In this document: positions 48,614 to 56,789 of the stretch, in pieces
Layout of the letters: each line of letters opens with the position of its first letter
Position numbering within the stretch: the first letter of the stretch is position 1
Assembly: GCA_937880095.1 (NCBI GenBank)
Contig: CALFLK010000023.1
Coordinates: forward strand, 62,001 to 126,000
From: an uncultured Faecalibacterium sp.
GTDB taxonomy: Bacteria; Bacillota; Clostridia; Oscillospirales; Ruminococcaceae
Reading direction: 5' to 3'
Length of the DNA stretch: 64,000 bases
Made by a program: the position numbers and the translations under genes
Notes under the pieces: model-generated
The model's input: only the letters and a program-made list of their open reading frames with translations
The model's database searches: none
What the model was told of the DNA's origin: nothing

Positions 48614-49903
48614 TTGTCGAAAGTTGTAATTATCGGCGCAGGTGCAGCCGGATTGATGGCGGCAGGTGCCGCAGTGCGTGCAGGGCATACGGTCACTGTT
48701 TTGGAACACACCGATAAGCCCGGTCAGAAAATTCTGGTCACAGGAAAAGGTCGCTGCAATGTGACCAATGACTGCACGACGGAAGAATATCTGAATCATG
48801 TGCGTGCAAATCCCCGCTTTTTGTTTTCGTCGCTGGCGGCATTTCCGCCGCAGGCTGCCATGGATTTGTTTGAGCAGCTGGGTGTTCCGCTGAAAACCGA
48901 GCGCGGCCGCCGTGTATTCCCGGTATCGGACCGGGCAGAGGATATCCGTCAGGCACTGTTGTATTATGCAGACGGTGCGCGTATTGTATATGATGGCGCA
49001 GAAAAGCTGATTCTGGAGCCTCTGGCAGTAACCGAAGAGCAGCCTGCTGTACCCCAGAACCCGAAGCACCCGAAAAAAGCCAAAAAAGGTCCGCCCCTGC
49101 GCTGTGTAGGCGTAGAAGGTCGTTCCGGCAAACGCTATATGGCAGATGCGGTTCTGGTGGCAACTGGTGGCAAGAGTTACCCCACTACGGGCAGCACCGG
49201 TGACGGCTACAAGCTGGCAGAGCAGGCAGGACATAACATCGTTGAGCCGGTACCCAGTCTGGTCAGTCTGGTATCTTCGGATTTGGACTGCAAAAAGATG
49301 ATGGGCCTGTCGCTGAAGAATGTGAACCTGACTCTTTTGGAGGACTGCAAGCCTGTTTTTTCGGAGCAGGGCGAAATGCTGTTTACCCACTTTGGTATCA
49401 GCGGACCGCTGACCCTGAGTGCATCCAGCCATCTGGGCGATATGCGCAAGCATAAGTATGTGGCAGAAATCGACCTGAAACCGGCACTGTCGGAACAGCA
49501 GCTGTATGACCGCATTACCCGCGATTTTGCGCTGCTCAGCGCACATTCCGCACAGGGTGCACTGGTAAAGCTGCTGCCGGCAAGTATGCAGCCTGTAATG
49601 GTGGAGCGCTGGGGCATTGACCCTGCCACTAAGGCAAACCAAATCACTCGTGAGCAGAAGCAGCAGCTGGTGGAGCTGTGCAAGCACTGGAAGGTGCATA
49701 TCTCCAACCGTGGTGATTTGGCGCACGCTGTCATTACGGCAGGCGGTGTGGATGTGCGTCAGGTAGACCCCAAGACCATGCAGAGCAAAAAGGCACAGGG
49801 CCTGTATTTTGCAGGTGAAGTGCTGGACGTAGACGCCTATACGGGCGGCTATAACCTGCAGATTGCCTGGTGTACGGCACAGGCATTTGCATGCGGTTTG
49901 TAA
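48614..49903 (+). CDS. NAD(P)/FAD-dependent oxidoreductase of the HI0933/BaiN family
   Basis: 429 residues: N-terminal FAD motif VVIIGAGAAGLMAAGAAVRAG (seen as IIGAGAAGLMAAG, about 4-16), GQKILVTGKGRCNVTND (about 36-52), VLVATGGKSYPTTGSTGDGY, and the C-terminal return to the FAD site GLYFAGEVLDVDAYTGGYNLQ (in part AGEVLDVDAYTGGYNLQ). Related enzymes reduce unsaturated bonds (BaiN acts on bile acids), but the family is broad and conserved next to cmk in Clostridia, so a housekeeping role is likelier. TTG start after AAGAGGAA. Confidence 0.92.
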   Translation: MSKVVIIGAGAAGLMAAGAAVRAGHTVTVLEHTDKPGQKILVTGKGRCNVTNDCTTEEYLNHVRANPRFLFSSLAAFPPQAAMDLFEQLGVPLKTERGRRVFPVSDRAEDIRQALLYYADGARIVYDGAEKLILEPLAVTEEQPAVPQNPKHPKKAKKGPPLRCVGVEGRSGKRYMADAVLVATGGKSYPTTGSTGDGYKLAEQAGHNIVEPVPSLVSLVSSDLDCKKMMGLSLKNVNLTLLEDCKPVFSEQGEMLFTHFGISGPLTLSASSHLGDMRKHKYVAEIDLKPALSEQQLYDRITRDFALLSAHSAQGALVKLLPASMQPVMVERWGIDPATKANQITREQKQQLVELCKHWKVHISNRGDLAHAVITAGGVDVRQVDPKTMQSKKAQGLYFAGEVLDVDAYTGGYNLQIAWCTAQAFACGL

Positions 49904-49934
49904 AATAAACAAAAATCATAGGAGGAATCGAACT

Positions 49935-50600
49935 ATGGTATCGGTTGCAATCGACGGCCCGTCCGGTGCGGGCAAATCCAGCTTGGCAAAACGCTTGGCA
50001 AAAGAGCTGAGCTATGTGTATGTGGACACGGGCGCAATGTTCCGTGCCATTGGTTTGTATGCACTGCGTCAGGGTGCTGACCCGGCGGATGCACAGGCAG
50101 TGACTGCATTGCTGCCGCAGATTCATCTGACGCTGGCTTCCATCGACGGCGCACAGCATATCTATCTGAACGATGAGGACGTAAGCACCGAAATTCGTCA
50201 GGAACAGGTGGGCATGGCAGCTTCCGCTGTAGGTGCAAACCCGGCAGTGCGCAGCTTCTTGCTGGAGCAGCAGCGTGCGCTGGCAGAAAGCCAGAACATC
50301 CTGATGGATGGCCGTGATATCGGCACGGTCGTGCTGCCCAACGCTACGGTCAAAATCTATCTGACCGCCAGCGCTGAAGCACGCGCCCAGCGCCGTCTGC
50401 TGGAATTGCAGGAAAAAGGTCAGGAAACCGATTTTGAGACCGTTTTGGCGGATATTCGTCAGCGTGACTATCAGGACACCCATCGTGAGGCAGCACCCCT
50501 GCGTCAGGCGGAGGATGCCGTTTTGGTGGATACCTCTGAACTGGACTTTGAGCAGAGCTTTGCTCGTATGAAAGAAGTCATTCTGGACAATATTCACTAA
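49935..50600 (+). CDS. cmk: Cytidylate kinase
   Basis: 221 residues; phosphorylates CMP and dCMP. P-loop GPSGAGKSS (8-16), VDTGAMFRAIG, MDGRDIGTVVLP and RDYQDTHREAAPL are conserved. GGAGGAA ribosome site. Conserved Clostridial order cmk-plsC-ispH-rpsA is seen here with 18-nt and 13-nt gaps. Confidence 0.96.
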   Translation: MVSVAIDGPSGAGKSSLAKRLAKELSYVYVDTGAMFRAIGLYALRQGADPADAQAVTALLPQIHLTLASIDGAQHIYLNDEDVSTEIRQEQVGMAASAVGANPAVRSFLLEQQRALAESQNILMDGRDIGTVVLPNATVKIYLTASAEARAQRRLLELQEKGQETDFETVLADIRQRDYQDTHREAAPLRQAEDAVLVDTSELDFEQSFARMKEVILDNIH

Positions 50601-50618
50601 GAAAGAGGTTATTCGCTT

Positions 50619-51239
50619 ATGTGGTTGTATTACCTGTTACTGCCCGGTGCATGGGTGGTTTGGCACATCGCATTCCGCATTCGAGTATACGGCCGGGAAA
50701 ATCTCATCAAAGACCGAGGCTTTATTCTGGCACCCAACCATATTTCTGCTATCGACCCGGTGTTTGTGGCAATCAGCCGCTTCTGGGGCAGGCAGATGTG
50801 GATTTTTGCCAAAAAAGAATTGTTCCAGATCAACTGGCTGGTCAGCTGGTTTTTGCGCCAGGGCGGTGGCATTGCCGTGCGCGGCAGCAAAGACGATCGT
50901 GCTACCGTGGACAGAATGATCGAGGAATGTAAAAAGGGTCGGGGTCTGATGATTTTTGCAGAGGGCACCCGTGAAAAGGAAAATAAACTGCTGCCGCCCA
51001 AAAGTGGTGCGTTTGTCATCGCATCTGCGGCACAGGTGGACATCGTTCCCTGCCGCATTATTTACGATACACCCGACGGCAAAATGCATTTGTTCTGCCG
51101 GGTGCGGGTGTGCTTTGGCGAAGCCATTCATGCAAAAGATCTCGCTATGGAGAATAAGCGGGATATGGCGATACTGCGTGCAAACAAGGCACGTCTGACC
51201 AAAGCGTGGGAAGATTTGTACACAACCTATCATTTCTGA
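50619..51239 (+). CDS. plsC: 1-acyl-sn-glycerol-3-phosphate acyltransferase
   Basis: 206 residues; makes phosphatidic acid at the membrane. N-terminal hydrophobic segment (about 3-20), acceptor motif NHISAID with the catalytic H-x4-D (H41, D46), and FAEGTRE (about 113-119). AAGAGG upstream of the ATG. Second gene after cmk; the lipid product feeds the same pathway as pgsA at the right end of the window. Confidence 0.94.
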   Translation: MWLYYLLLPGAWVVWHIAFRIRVYGRENLIKDRGFILAPNHISAIDPVFVAISRFWGRQMWIFAKKELFQINWLVSWFLRQGGGIAVRGSKDDRATVDRMIEECKKGRGLMIFAEGTREKENKLLPPKSGAFVIASAAQVDIVPCRIIYDTPDGKMHLFCRVRVCFGEAIHAKDLAMENKRDMAILRANKARLTKAWEDLYTTYHF

Positions 51240-51252
51240 CAGGAGGACATAA

Positions 51253-53166
51253 ATGGAAATCATTCTGGCAAAAACTGCCGGTTTCTGTTTCGGCGTGAAC
51301 CGTGCGGTCACGCTGACCTATCAGCTTTTGGAGCAGGGAAAGAAAATTTCTACCCTAGGTCCGCTGATTCATAACCCTCAGGCAGTCAAAGATTTGGAGT
51401 CCAAGGGTGCTTACACCGCAAAAGATGTGGCAGATGTACCCGATGGATACGAAGTCGTTGTGCGCAGCCACGGCGTGCCCAGCAGCGTCTACGACGAGAT
51501 CACTCAGCGCGGTCTGGTATGCCACGACGCAACCTGTCCCTTTGTAGCCAAAATTCACCGCATTGCGGAAGAAGCTGACAAAGTGGGCGCTGTGCTGCTG
51601 GTGGCAGGCGATGCAAAGCACCCGGAGGTGCAGGGCATCGTAGGACACACAAAGGGAGAAGTCTTTGTTTTTGACGATTTAGCTACATTAAAGTCGTGGA
51701 AAGGTCCAAAAATTGACACCCAACCCCTGTATGTTGTAGCACAAACCACATTTCAGGTTACAAAATGGATGGAATGTGCGGAGTTTTTAAAAAAAGGGTA
51801 TACAAACGCACGAATTTTTGATACAATATGCAATGCGACGTGGGCGAGGCAACAGGAAGCGGAAGACCTCAGCCAAAAATGCGATATTATGATCGTCATT
51901 GGCGGTCATCATTCTTCCAATACCCAAAAGCTGCTTACGGTCGCCGAAAAACACACTCGGGCCTACGCTGTCGAAACAGCGAGCGAAATTCGGCGGGAGT
52001 GGTTTCGAAGTGTAAAAACGGCGGGCGTGACGGCCGGGGCTTCAACGCCATCGTCTATTATTGAGGAGGTACTTAACAGTATGAGCGAAATTAATGACAG
52101 CATGAGCTTCGAAGAGATGCTTGCAGCAACTGAGGAGAAGCGTGTTCATGCAGGTAGTATTGTGAAAGGAATCGTAACCAGCATTTCCGCTAACGAGATC
52201 CAGGTGGATATCGGTGCGAAGCAGACCGGCTTTGTCAAGCTGAGCGAGCTGACCGACGATTCTTCCGCAAAGATCGAGGATCTGGTCAAGGTCGGTGAAG
52301 AGCTGGACCTCATCGTCGAGAAGGTTATGGATCAGGACGGCGTTATCCATCTGTCCCGCAAGAAGCTCGCATCTCGCAAGGGCATGGAAGAAATCGCTAA
52401 GGCAGCTGAGGCTGGCGAAATCCTGGAAGGCGACGTTACCGAGTTCAACAAGGGCGGCGTTGTCGTTACCATCAAGGGCGTTAAGGTGTTCGTTCCCCGC
52501 AGCCAGGCTACTATGCGCCGTGACGAGGACTACACCCAGCTGGTTGGCCAGCACGTTCAGCTGGTCGTTACCGAGTGCAGCGGCCGCAAGATTGTTGGCA
52601 GCATCAACAAGGTCACCGCTGAAGCTAACAAGGCTAAGCGCGAAGAGTTCTGGGCAAACGTTGAAGTGGGCAAGACCTACACCGGCGTTGTCAAGAGCCT
52701 GACCAGCTACGGTGCATTTGTGGACATCGGCGGCGTTGACGGCCTGTGCCACATCAGCGAGCTGAGCTGGAACCGCATCAAGCACCCCTCTGAGGTTGTT
52801 TCTGTTGGTGACTCCATCGAAGTCTACGTTAAGGACATCGATACCGAGAACCACAAGGTTTCTCTGGGCTACAAGAAGTCTGAGGACAACCCCTGGGAGA
52901 AGCTGAAGAACGAGTATCCCATCGGCAGCACCTTTGAGGCACCCGTTGTTTCCATCACCAAGTTCGGCGCATTTGTTCGCATCCTGCCCGGCGTTGACGG
53001 TCTGGTTCACATCAGTGAGATCAGCAACGAGCGCGTGGAGAAGGTCGGCGACGTGCTGAAGGTTGGCGATATGGTCAACGTGAAGCTGCTGGATGTTGAC
53101 TTCGACAAGAAGCGCATCAGCCTGTCCATGAAGGCTCTGCTGAGCGACGCAGAGGATGCTGAATAA
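51253..53166 (+). CDS. ispH: IspH-ribosomal protein S1 fusion (HMBPP reductase + four S1 RNA-binding domains)
   Basis: 637 residues. Residues 1-276 are 4-hydroxy-3-methylbut-2-enyl diphosphate reductase, the last MEP-pathway enzyme, with 4Fe-4S cysteines C12, C95 and C193 and acid E125. Residues 277-637 are an S1-type protein with four OB folds at about 300-370, 388-455, 473-540 and 558-626. The fusion is known in Clostridia. At the junction the sequence IIEEVLNS is encoded by DNA that contains GAGGAGGT and is followed by ATG (52081), giving a natural S1 N-terminus (MSEINDSMSFEEML). Codon use is strongly biased after that point and relaxed, AT-richer before it. Main start ATG after AGGAGGA. 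Confidence 0.95.
   Translation: MEIILAKTAGFCFGVNRAVTLTYQLLEQGKKISTLGPLIHNPQAVKDLESKGAYTAKDVADVPDGYEVVVRSHGVPSSVYDEITQRGLVCHDATCPFVAKIHRIAEEADKVGAVLLVAGDAKHPEVQGIVGHTKGEVFVFDDLATLKSWKGPKIDTQPLYVVAQTTFQVTKWMECAEFLKKGYTNARIFDTICNATWARQQEAEDLSQKCDIMIVIGGHHSSNTQKLLTVAEKHTRAYAVETASEIRREWFRSVKTAGVTAGASTPSSIIEEVLNSMSEINDSMSFEEMLAATEEKRVHAGSIVKGIVTSISANEIQVDIGAKQTGFVKLSELTDDSSAKIEDLVKVGEELDLIVEKVMDQDGVIHLSRKKLASRKGMEEIAKAAEAGEILEGDVTEFNKGGVVVTIKGVKVFVPRSQATMRRDEDYTQLVGQHVQLVVTECSGRKIVGSINKVTAEANKAKREEFWANVEVGKTYTGVVKSLTSYGAFVDIGGVDGLCHISELSWNRIKHPSEVVSVGDSIEVYVKDIDTENHKVSLGYKKSEDNPWEKLKNEYPIGSTFEAPVVSITKFGAFVRILPGVDGLVHISEISNERVEKVGDVLKVGDMVNVKLLDVDFDKKRISLSMKALLSDAEDAE
51799..51827 (+). promoter_or_regulatory. 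Candidate internal promoter for the S1 half
   Basis: TATACA (51799-51804), 17 bp, extended -10 TGaTACAAT (TACAAT 51822-51827) within the AT-richest part of the ispH segment, about 250 nt before the internal ATG. Confidence 0.35.
52063..52083 (+). promoter_or_regulatory. rpsA: Internal ribosome-binding site and ATG for a free S1 protein
   Basis: GAGGAGGT (52063-52070) is a full anti-SD match, 10 nt before the in-frame ATG at 52081. The product from there would be a 361-residue S1 protein. The same bases encode part of IIEEV, which is itself conserved in IspH, so the site may be partly fortuitous. Confidence 0.55.
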
Positions 53167-53183
53167 GCACTAACAAGCTACCT

Positions 53184-53217
53184 AAAAGCCCTCGCCTGAT
53201 TCAGGCGAGGGCTTTTT
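53184..53217 (+). terminator. Terminator of the ispH-rpsA operon
   Basis: 16-bp stem AAAAGCCCTCGCCTGA (53184-53199) with 53201-53216, then TT. Confidence 0.94.
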
Positions 53218-53228
53218 TGCATCCTGTA

Positions 53229-53257
53229 TTTTCAGTTTTGCAGCACTGTGGTATAAT
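53229..53257 (+). promoter_or_regulatory. Promoter of the gtrA-deoC unit
   Basis: TTTTCA (53229-53234), 17 bp, extended -10 TGgTATAAT (TATAAT 53252-53257). Confidence 0.7.
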
Positions 53258-53290
53258 AGTATCGTTGATTCTGAAAAAAGGAGAATCGGT

Positions 53291-53734
53291 ATGGAAACCA
53301 TTCGTAAATTATGGAAAAAGTACGGAGAGGTACTCCGTTATCTGTTTTTTGGCGTGTTGACCACCCTGCTGAATATTGTTCTGTACAGCTTGTTTCAGAT
53401 GCTGTTTGGATATGAGGCTGCAAACGGCTGGGCAAATATTCTGAACAATGTAATCTGCATTTTGTTTGCATACGGAACAAACCGCCTTTGGGTGTTTGCA
53501 AGCAAGACTCACGGCAAAGAAGCATGGCAAGAGTTCGGTAAATTTGTTACCTGCCGTCTGGGTACGCTGGTAATTGATACATTGATTATGGTTGTGGGCG
53601 GTAACTGGATCGGACCCATGCTGGTTGCGCCCCAGTGGCTGAAGCTGTGGGGTACCGGTGTAAAGGTAATCTCCAATGTGGTTGTAGTTTTGCTGAATTA
53701 TATATTCAGCAAATTGCTGATATTCAAAAAGTAA
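53291..53734 (+). CDS. GtrA-like membrane protein
   Basis: 147 residues with four membrane segments (about 17-38, 48-68, 86-106, 118-140). YLFFGVLTTLLNIVLYSLF and the NYIFSKLLIFKK end match the GtrA/DPMS family, thought to move polyprenyl-linked sugars across the membrane or to partner glycosyltransferases in teichoic-acid or cell-wall glycosylation. AAGGAG upstream of the ATG. No partner glycosyltransferase is adjacent here. Confidence 0.88.
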   Translation: METIRKLWKKYGEVLRYLFFGVLTTLLNIVLYSLFQMLFGYEAANGWANILNNVICILFAYGTNRLWVFASKTHGKEAWQEFGKFVTCRLGTLVIDTLIMVVGGNWIGPMLVAPQWLKLWGTGVKVISNVVVVLLNYIFSKLLIFKK

Positions 53735-53758
53735 ACCGAATAACAGGAGGTCTGTACG

Positions 53759-53902
53759 ATGAAAAAGCATAAAAAAGGTTTTGCGTTCCGTTTGACCGGT
53801 ATGATTCTGGGCTTTACGGCATTGGCAGTTGCCATCACAGGTATGGTATTCAGTTTGATCGGTTGGCATATGGGCAAGGCAAACGACAGCAAAAAACGAT
53901 AA
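53759..53902 (+). CDS. 47-residue single-pass membrane protein, unknown function
   Basis: ATG at 53759 has an AGGAGG site (53745-53750) 8 nt upstream and the frame closes with TAA at 53902. The product has a basic start MKKHKKGFAFRLTG, one hydrophobic segment (about 13-35) and a charged tail ANDSKKR. It sits 24 nt after gtrA and 18 nt before deoC, each with its own ribosome site, so it is very likely translated. Too short for most gene finders. No family recognised. Confidence 0.72.
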   Translation: MKKHKKGFAFRLTGMILGFTALAVAITGMVFSLIGWHMGKANDSKKR

Positions 53903-53920
53903 AAACAGGAGATAGATACT

Positions 53921-54586
53921 ATGGATAAAAAAGAAATCATGTCCCGCGTGGATCACACTCTGCTGAAAGCAGATGCAACCTGGGCTCAGATTCAGCAGCT
54001 GTGCGATGAAGCAATCGAAAACGGCTGTGCATCTGTCTGCATCAACACTTGTTATGTAAAGCAGGCAGTCGAGTATATGGCGGGTCGTGTTCCGGTATGC
54101 TGCGTGGTAGGTTTCCCTCTGGGCGCAATGGATACCGCATCCAAGTGCTTTGAAGCAAAGACCGCTGTGGAAAACGGCGCACAGGAAGTGGATATGGTCA
54201 TCAACATCGGCTGGCTGAAGGACAGTCGCTATGAGGATGTGAAGAACGAAATCGCTGCAGTCAAGGCTGCTGTGGGTGATAAGGTTCTGAAAGTCATCAT
54301 TGAGACCTGCCTGCTGACCGACGAGCAGAAGGAAATCATGTGTGATATCGTGCCGGAAGCCGGTGCAGATTTCATCAAGACCAGCACCGGTTTTTCTACC
54401 GGCGGTGCAACCTTTGCAGATATTGAGCTGTTTGCTCGCTGCGTTAAGGGTCGCTGCAAGATCAAGGCTGCTGGCGGTATCTCCACTGTGGAAGATATGG
54501 AAAAGTTCATTGCGCTGGGTGCAGACCGTCTGGGGACCAGCCGTGCTGTGAAGCTGATGAACGGTGAAGAAGCAAAGGGCTACTAA
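53921..54586 (+). CDS. deoC: Deoxyribose-phosphate aldolase
   Basis: 221 residues; cleaves 2-deoxyribose-5-phosphate to glyceraldehyde-3-phosphate and acetaldehyde in deoxynucleoside catabolism. VDHTLLKADAT (about 10-20), GFPLGAM, EVDMVINIG, KVIIETCLL and the Schiff-base lysine in DFIKTSTGFS (about 150) are canonical. CAGGAG upstream of the ATG. Unusual neighbours: behind gtrA and a small membrane protein rather than with deoA, deoB or pdp. Confidence 0.96.
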   Translation: MDKKEIMSRVDHTLLKADATWAQIQQLCDEAIENGCASVCINTCYVKQAVEYMAGRVPVCCVVGFPLGAMDTASKCFEAKTAVENGAQEVDMVINIGWLKDSRYEDVKNEIAAVKAAVGDKVLKVIIETCLLTDEQKEIMCDIVPEAGADFIKTSTGFSTGGATFADIELFARCVKGRCKIKAAGGISTVEDMEKFIALGADRLGTSRAVKLMNGEEAKGY

Positions 54587-54593
54587 GTATTTG

Positions 54594-54637
54594 AAAAAGA
54601 GCGAGGCACAGGCTGCTGTGTTTCGCTCTTTTTTTGT
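54594..54637 (+). terminator. Terminator of the gtrA-deoC unit
   Basis: Stem AAAAAGAGCGA (54594-54604) with 54623-54633 around a GC-rich loop, then a T run. Confidence 0.88.
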
Positions 54638-54695
54638 TTGCACGAGAAAAACAGCGTGGTCATAAAGTTTTTACAAGTGCCGCTGGCTGTCATAC

Positions 54696-54724
54696 TTGGC
54701 AGGTAGGAAACCCCGTGATATACT
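54696..54724 (+). promoter_or_regulatory. Promoter of the lipoprotein-two-component operon
   Basis: TTGGCA (54696-54701), 17 bp, extended -10 TGaTATACT (TATACT 54719-54724). Confidence 0.8.
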
Positions 54725-54769
54725 ATAAGCTGTGTAATTATAGCTGGAATGCAGGAGGGAGCTGACGCT

Positions 54770-56041
54770 ATGAAACGGTCGTGGATAGTTGCCACAGCGC
54801 TTTTGCTGATGGTCGCATTGTTGTGCGGCTGTACAGCTGGCGGCAGTGTGGATGAGCTCCTGCGTGCGCCGCAGCTTTCGGTCAATGCAAAGGCGGTACA
54901 AAGCGCTTTGAATAACTATCTGGGAGAAACCATTCAGCTGCGCTATCCCAATCGGGGTGACTTTTTGACTCCGTACTTCTTTGGAGATTGGGATGGCGAC
55001 GGAGAAATCGATGCTGCGGTATTGTACCAGTCCTCTGGAAGTGTCAATGTCCAGCTTGCCCTGCTGCAGCGGGATGAGGATGCTAACTGGAAGGTAGTCA
55101 GCACAGTAGAGGGACTTTCTGCGGCAGTGGATTCCGTACAGTTGGCGGTGATGCAGTCTACCGGTGCAGAACAAATCATGGTGGGTTACGCTACGGCGGG
55201 TGACACCTATTTGGCGGTATACAACTTGCATGATGGAGAATTGGAAACCGTATTGCAGCAGCCCTATACCCAGTATTTGGTGGAAGAGATTACTGGCGAC
55301 CATCAGGACGATTTGATTGTTTTAACGGCAGATGATGCCGGAAAAACACAAGTACAGGTTTTGATTGGTGATGGAAACCGCTTTACGCAGCTGCCGGTAA
55401 TTGAATTGTCAGATAAGCAGTTTTCCGGTTGTGCTTCTTTGGCAGCTGGAAAAGGCGCAGAAGACGGGCGATATTTGGTGTTGGATGGCTGGACCGGCGT
55501 AGGCGGACAGGATTTGGCGTCGGTGATGTTCCAATATGACCCTGAGAACCAGCGTATGGTGGAAGCCGATTTGGAAGGCACAGACAATTTATATGAAACG
55601 ACCGTTCGCTATGTACCGTGCCTGATCAGTCAGGATTTGGATGGGGACGGTGTAGTGGAAATTCCCACCCAGCCGGAAGAATCCGGCGTTTTGAGCTTGA
55701 CCAAGGCAAAGCGATACTCGTTTGTGCGGTGGATGGATTTTACGGATGTGCCGTCCGAAAAGAGTTTTGGACTGCTGGATGAAGCGTATGGTATTTATAT
55801 GCAGCTGCCATCCCAATGGGAGGGCAATCTGCTGTTAACTGATGGTGAGGACGATACCGTTGAGCTGTATAATCTGGCAGGCGATCGGCTGTTGATGCGC
55901 CTGCGTATCACAGACAAAACTGCGACAGCAGGCTGGTATACCATTGGTTTGGTGGCATCCCATCAGATTCAGATACAGCTGGGGGATAGTGTGACCAATT
56001 TAGAAATAGCAAATATGCGCGGCGGAGTCTATCTGCTGTAA
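54770..56041 (+). CDS. Lipoprotein with FG-GAP/EF-hand-like repeats, next to a two-component system
   Basis: 423 residues. Lipoprotein signal with lipobox LCGC (Cys21). The mature part has GDWDGDGEIDAAV (about 72-84) and SQDLDGDGVVEIP (about 288-300), calcium-loop-like D-x-D-x-D-G motifs typical of FG-GAP/VCBS beta-propeller repeats, and other blade-like segments (GYATAGDTYLAVYN, DDLIVLTADD). Surface-exposed beta propeller is inferred. GGAGG is 12 nt before the ATG at 54770; an in-frame ATG at 54749 has no site. Followed after 28 nt by a response regulator and sensor kinase, so it may be part of their sensing system. Confidence 0.82.
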   Translation: MKRSWIVATALLLMVALLCGCTAGGSVDELLRAPQLSVNAKAVQSALNNYLGETIQLRYPNRGDFLTPYFFGDWDGDGEIDAAVLYQSSGSVNVQLALLQRDEDANWKVVSTVEGLSAAVDSVQLAVMQSTGAEQIMVGYATAGDTYLAVYNLHDGELETVLQQPYTQYLVEEITGDHQDDLIVLTADDAGKTQVQVLIGDGNRFTQLPVIELSDKQFSGCASLAAGKGAEDGRYLVLDGWTGVGGQDLASVMFQYDPENQRMVEADLEGTDNLYETTVRYVPCLISQDLDGDGVVEIPTQPEESGVLSLTKAKRYSFVRWMDFTDVPSEKSFGLLDEAYGIYMQLPSQWEGNLLLTDGEDDTVELYNLAGDRLLMRLRITDKTATAGWYTIGLVASHQIQIQLGDSVTNLEIANMRGGVYLL

Positions 56042-56069
56042 CGATTTCCAAAAAGGAGAAACGACAACC

Positions 56070-56756
56070 ATGAAGCGTATTTTGGTGGTAGAGGACGAGG
56101 CAAGCATTCGAGAGATGGTTGCGCTGAATCTGAAGATGCACGGGATGGAAGCCGTGGAAGCAGAAAGTGCGGAACAGGCATTGGAATTGTTGGCAAAGAG
56201 CGAACCCTGTGATGCAGCGCTGCTGGATGTGATGCTGCCGGGCATGAACGGCTTTTCCCTGTGCGAAGAGATTCGCAAAAAAGATGACGCGATTGGCATT
56301 ATCATTGTGAGCGCAAAGGGACAGGAAATTGATAAGATTCGAGGTCTTTCCCTTGGCGCAGACGACTACATTACCAAGCCATTTTCTGTCAGTGAGCTGC
56401 TTGCCCGACTGGATGCACTGTGCCGTCGAGTGACGCGCGCACCCGCAGCGGAAAGTACGGAGCATCTGGAATCCGGAGAGTTTGTTCTGGATAAGAGCAG
56501 CCGTACCTTTTCCAAAAACGGGCAGCCGATTGATTTGACGCAGGTGGAATTTCAAATCATGGAGCTGTTCTTTGAGAATGTTGGGATAGCGCTGGAGCGA
56601 GAAAAAATCCTGAAGGGCGTATGGGGCGAAAATTATTTCGGCGATGTTAAAATCGTGGATGTGAATATCCGCCGTCTGCGTATGAAAATCGAGGAGGAAC
56701 CCTCTAACCCTAAACACATCCTGACGGTGTGGGGCTACGGTTACCGCTGGAATTAA
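56070..56756 (+). CDS. OmpR/PhoB-family response regulator
   Basis: 228 residues. Receiver domain (about 1-118) with acidic pocket ED (9-10), phospho-acceptor D53 in LLDVMLPG, switch Ser in IIVSAKG and K in YITKPFS. Winged-helix DNA-binding domain (about 130-228) with LTQVEFQIMELF and VDVNIRRLRMKIE and GYGYRW at the end. Partner of the kinase encoded 33 nt downstream. AAAAGGAG precedes the ATG. Confidence 0.95.
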   Translation: MKRILVVEDEASIREMVALNLKMHGMEAVEAESAEQALELLAKSEPCDAALLDVMLPGMNGFSLCEEIRKKDDAIGIIIVSAKGQEIDKIRGLSLGADDYITKPFSVSELLARLDALCRRVTRAPAAESTEHLESGEFVLDKSSRTFSKNGQPIDLTQVEFQIMELFFENVGIALEREKILKGVWGENYFGDVKIVDVNIRRLRMKIEEEPSNPKHILTVWGYGYRWN

Positions 56757-56789
56757 CAATCGGCATTCACAGGAAAGGAGGGCTGTCTG

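Noticed and set aside
51660..52070. Possible frameshift or inserted sequence in ispH
   Set aside because: The AT-rich stretch stays in frame and still encodes the third cluster cysteine (TICNAT) and the conserved IspH C-terminal motif, so the gene is intact.
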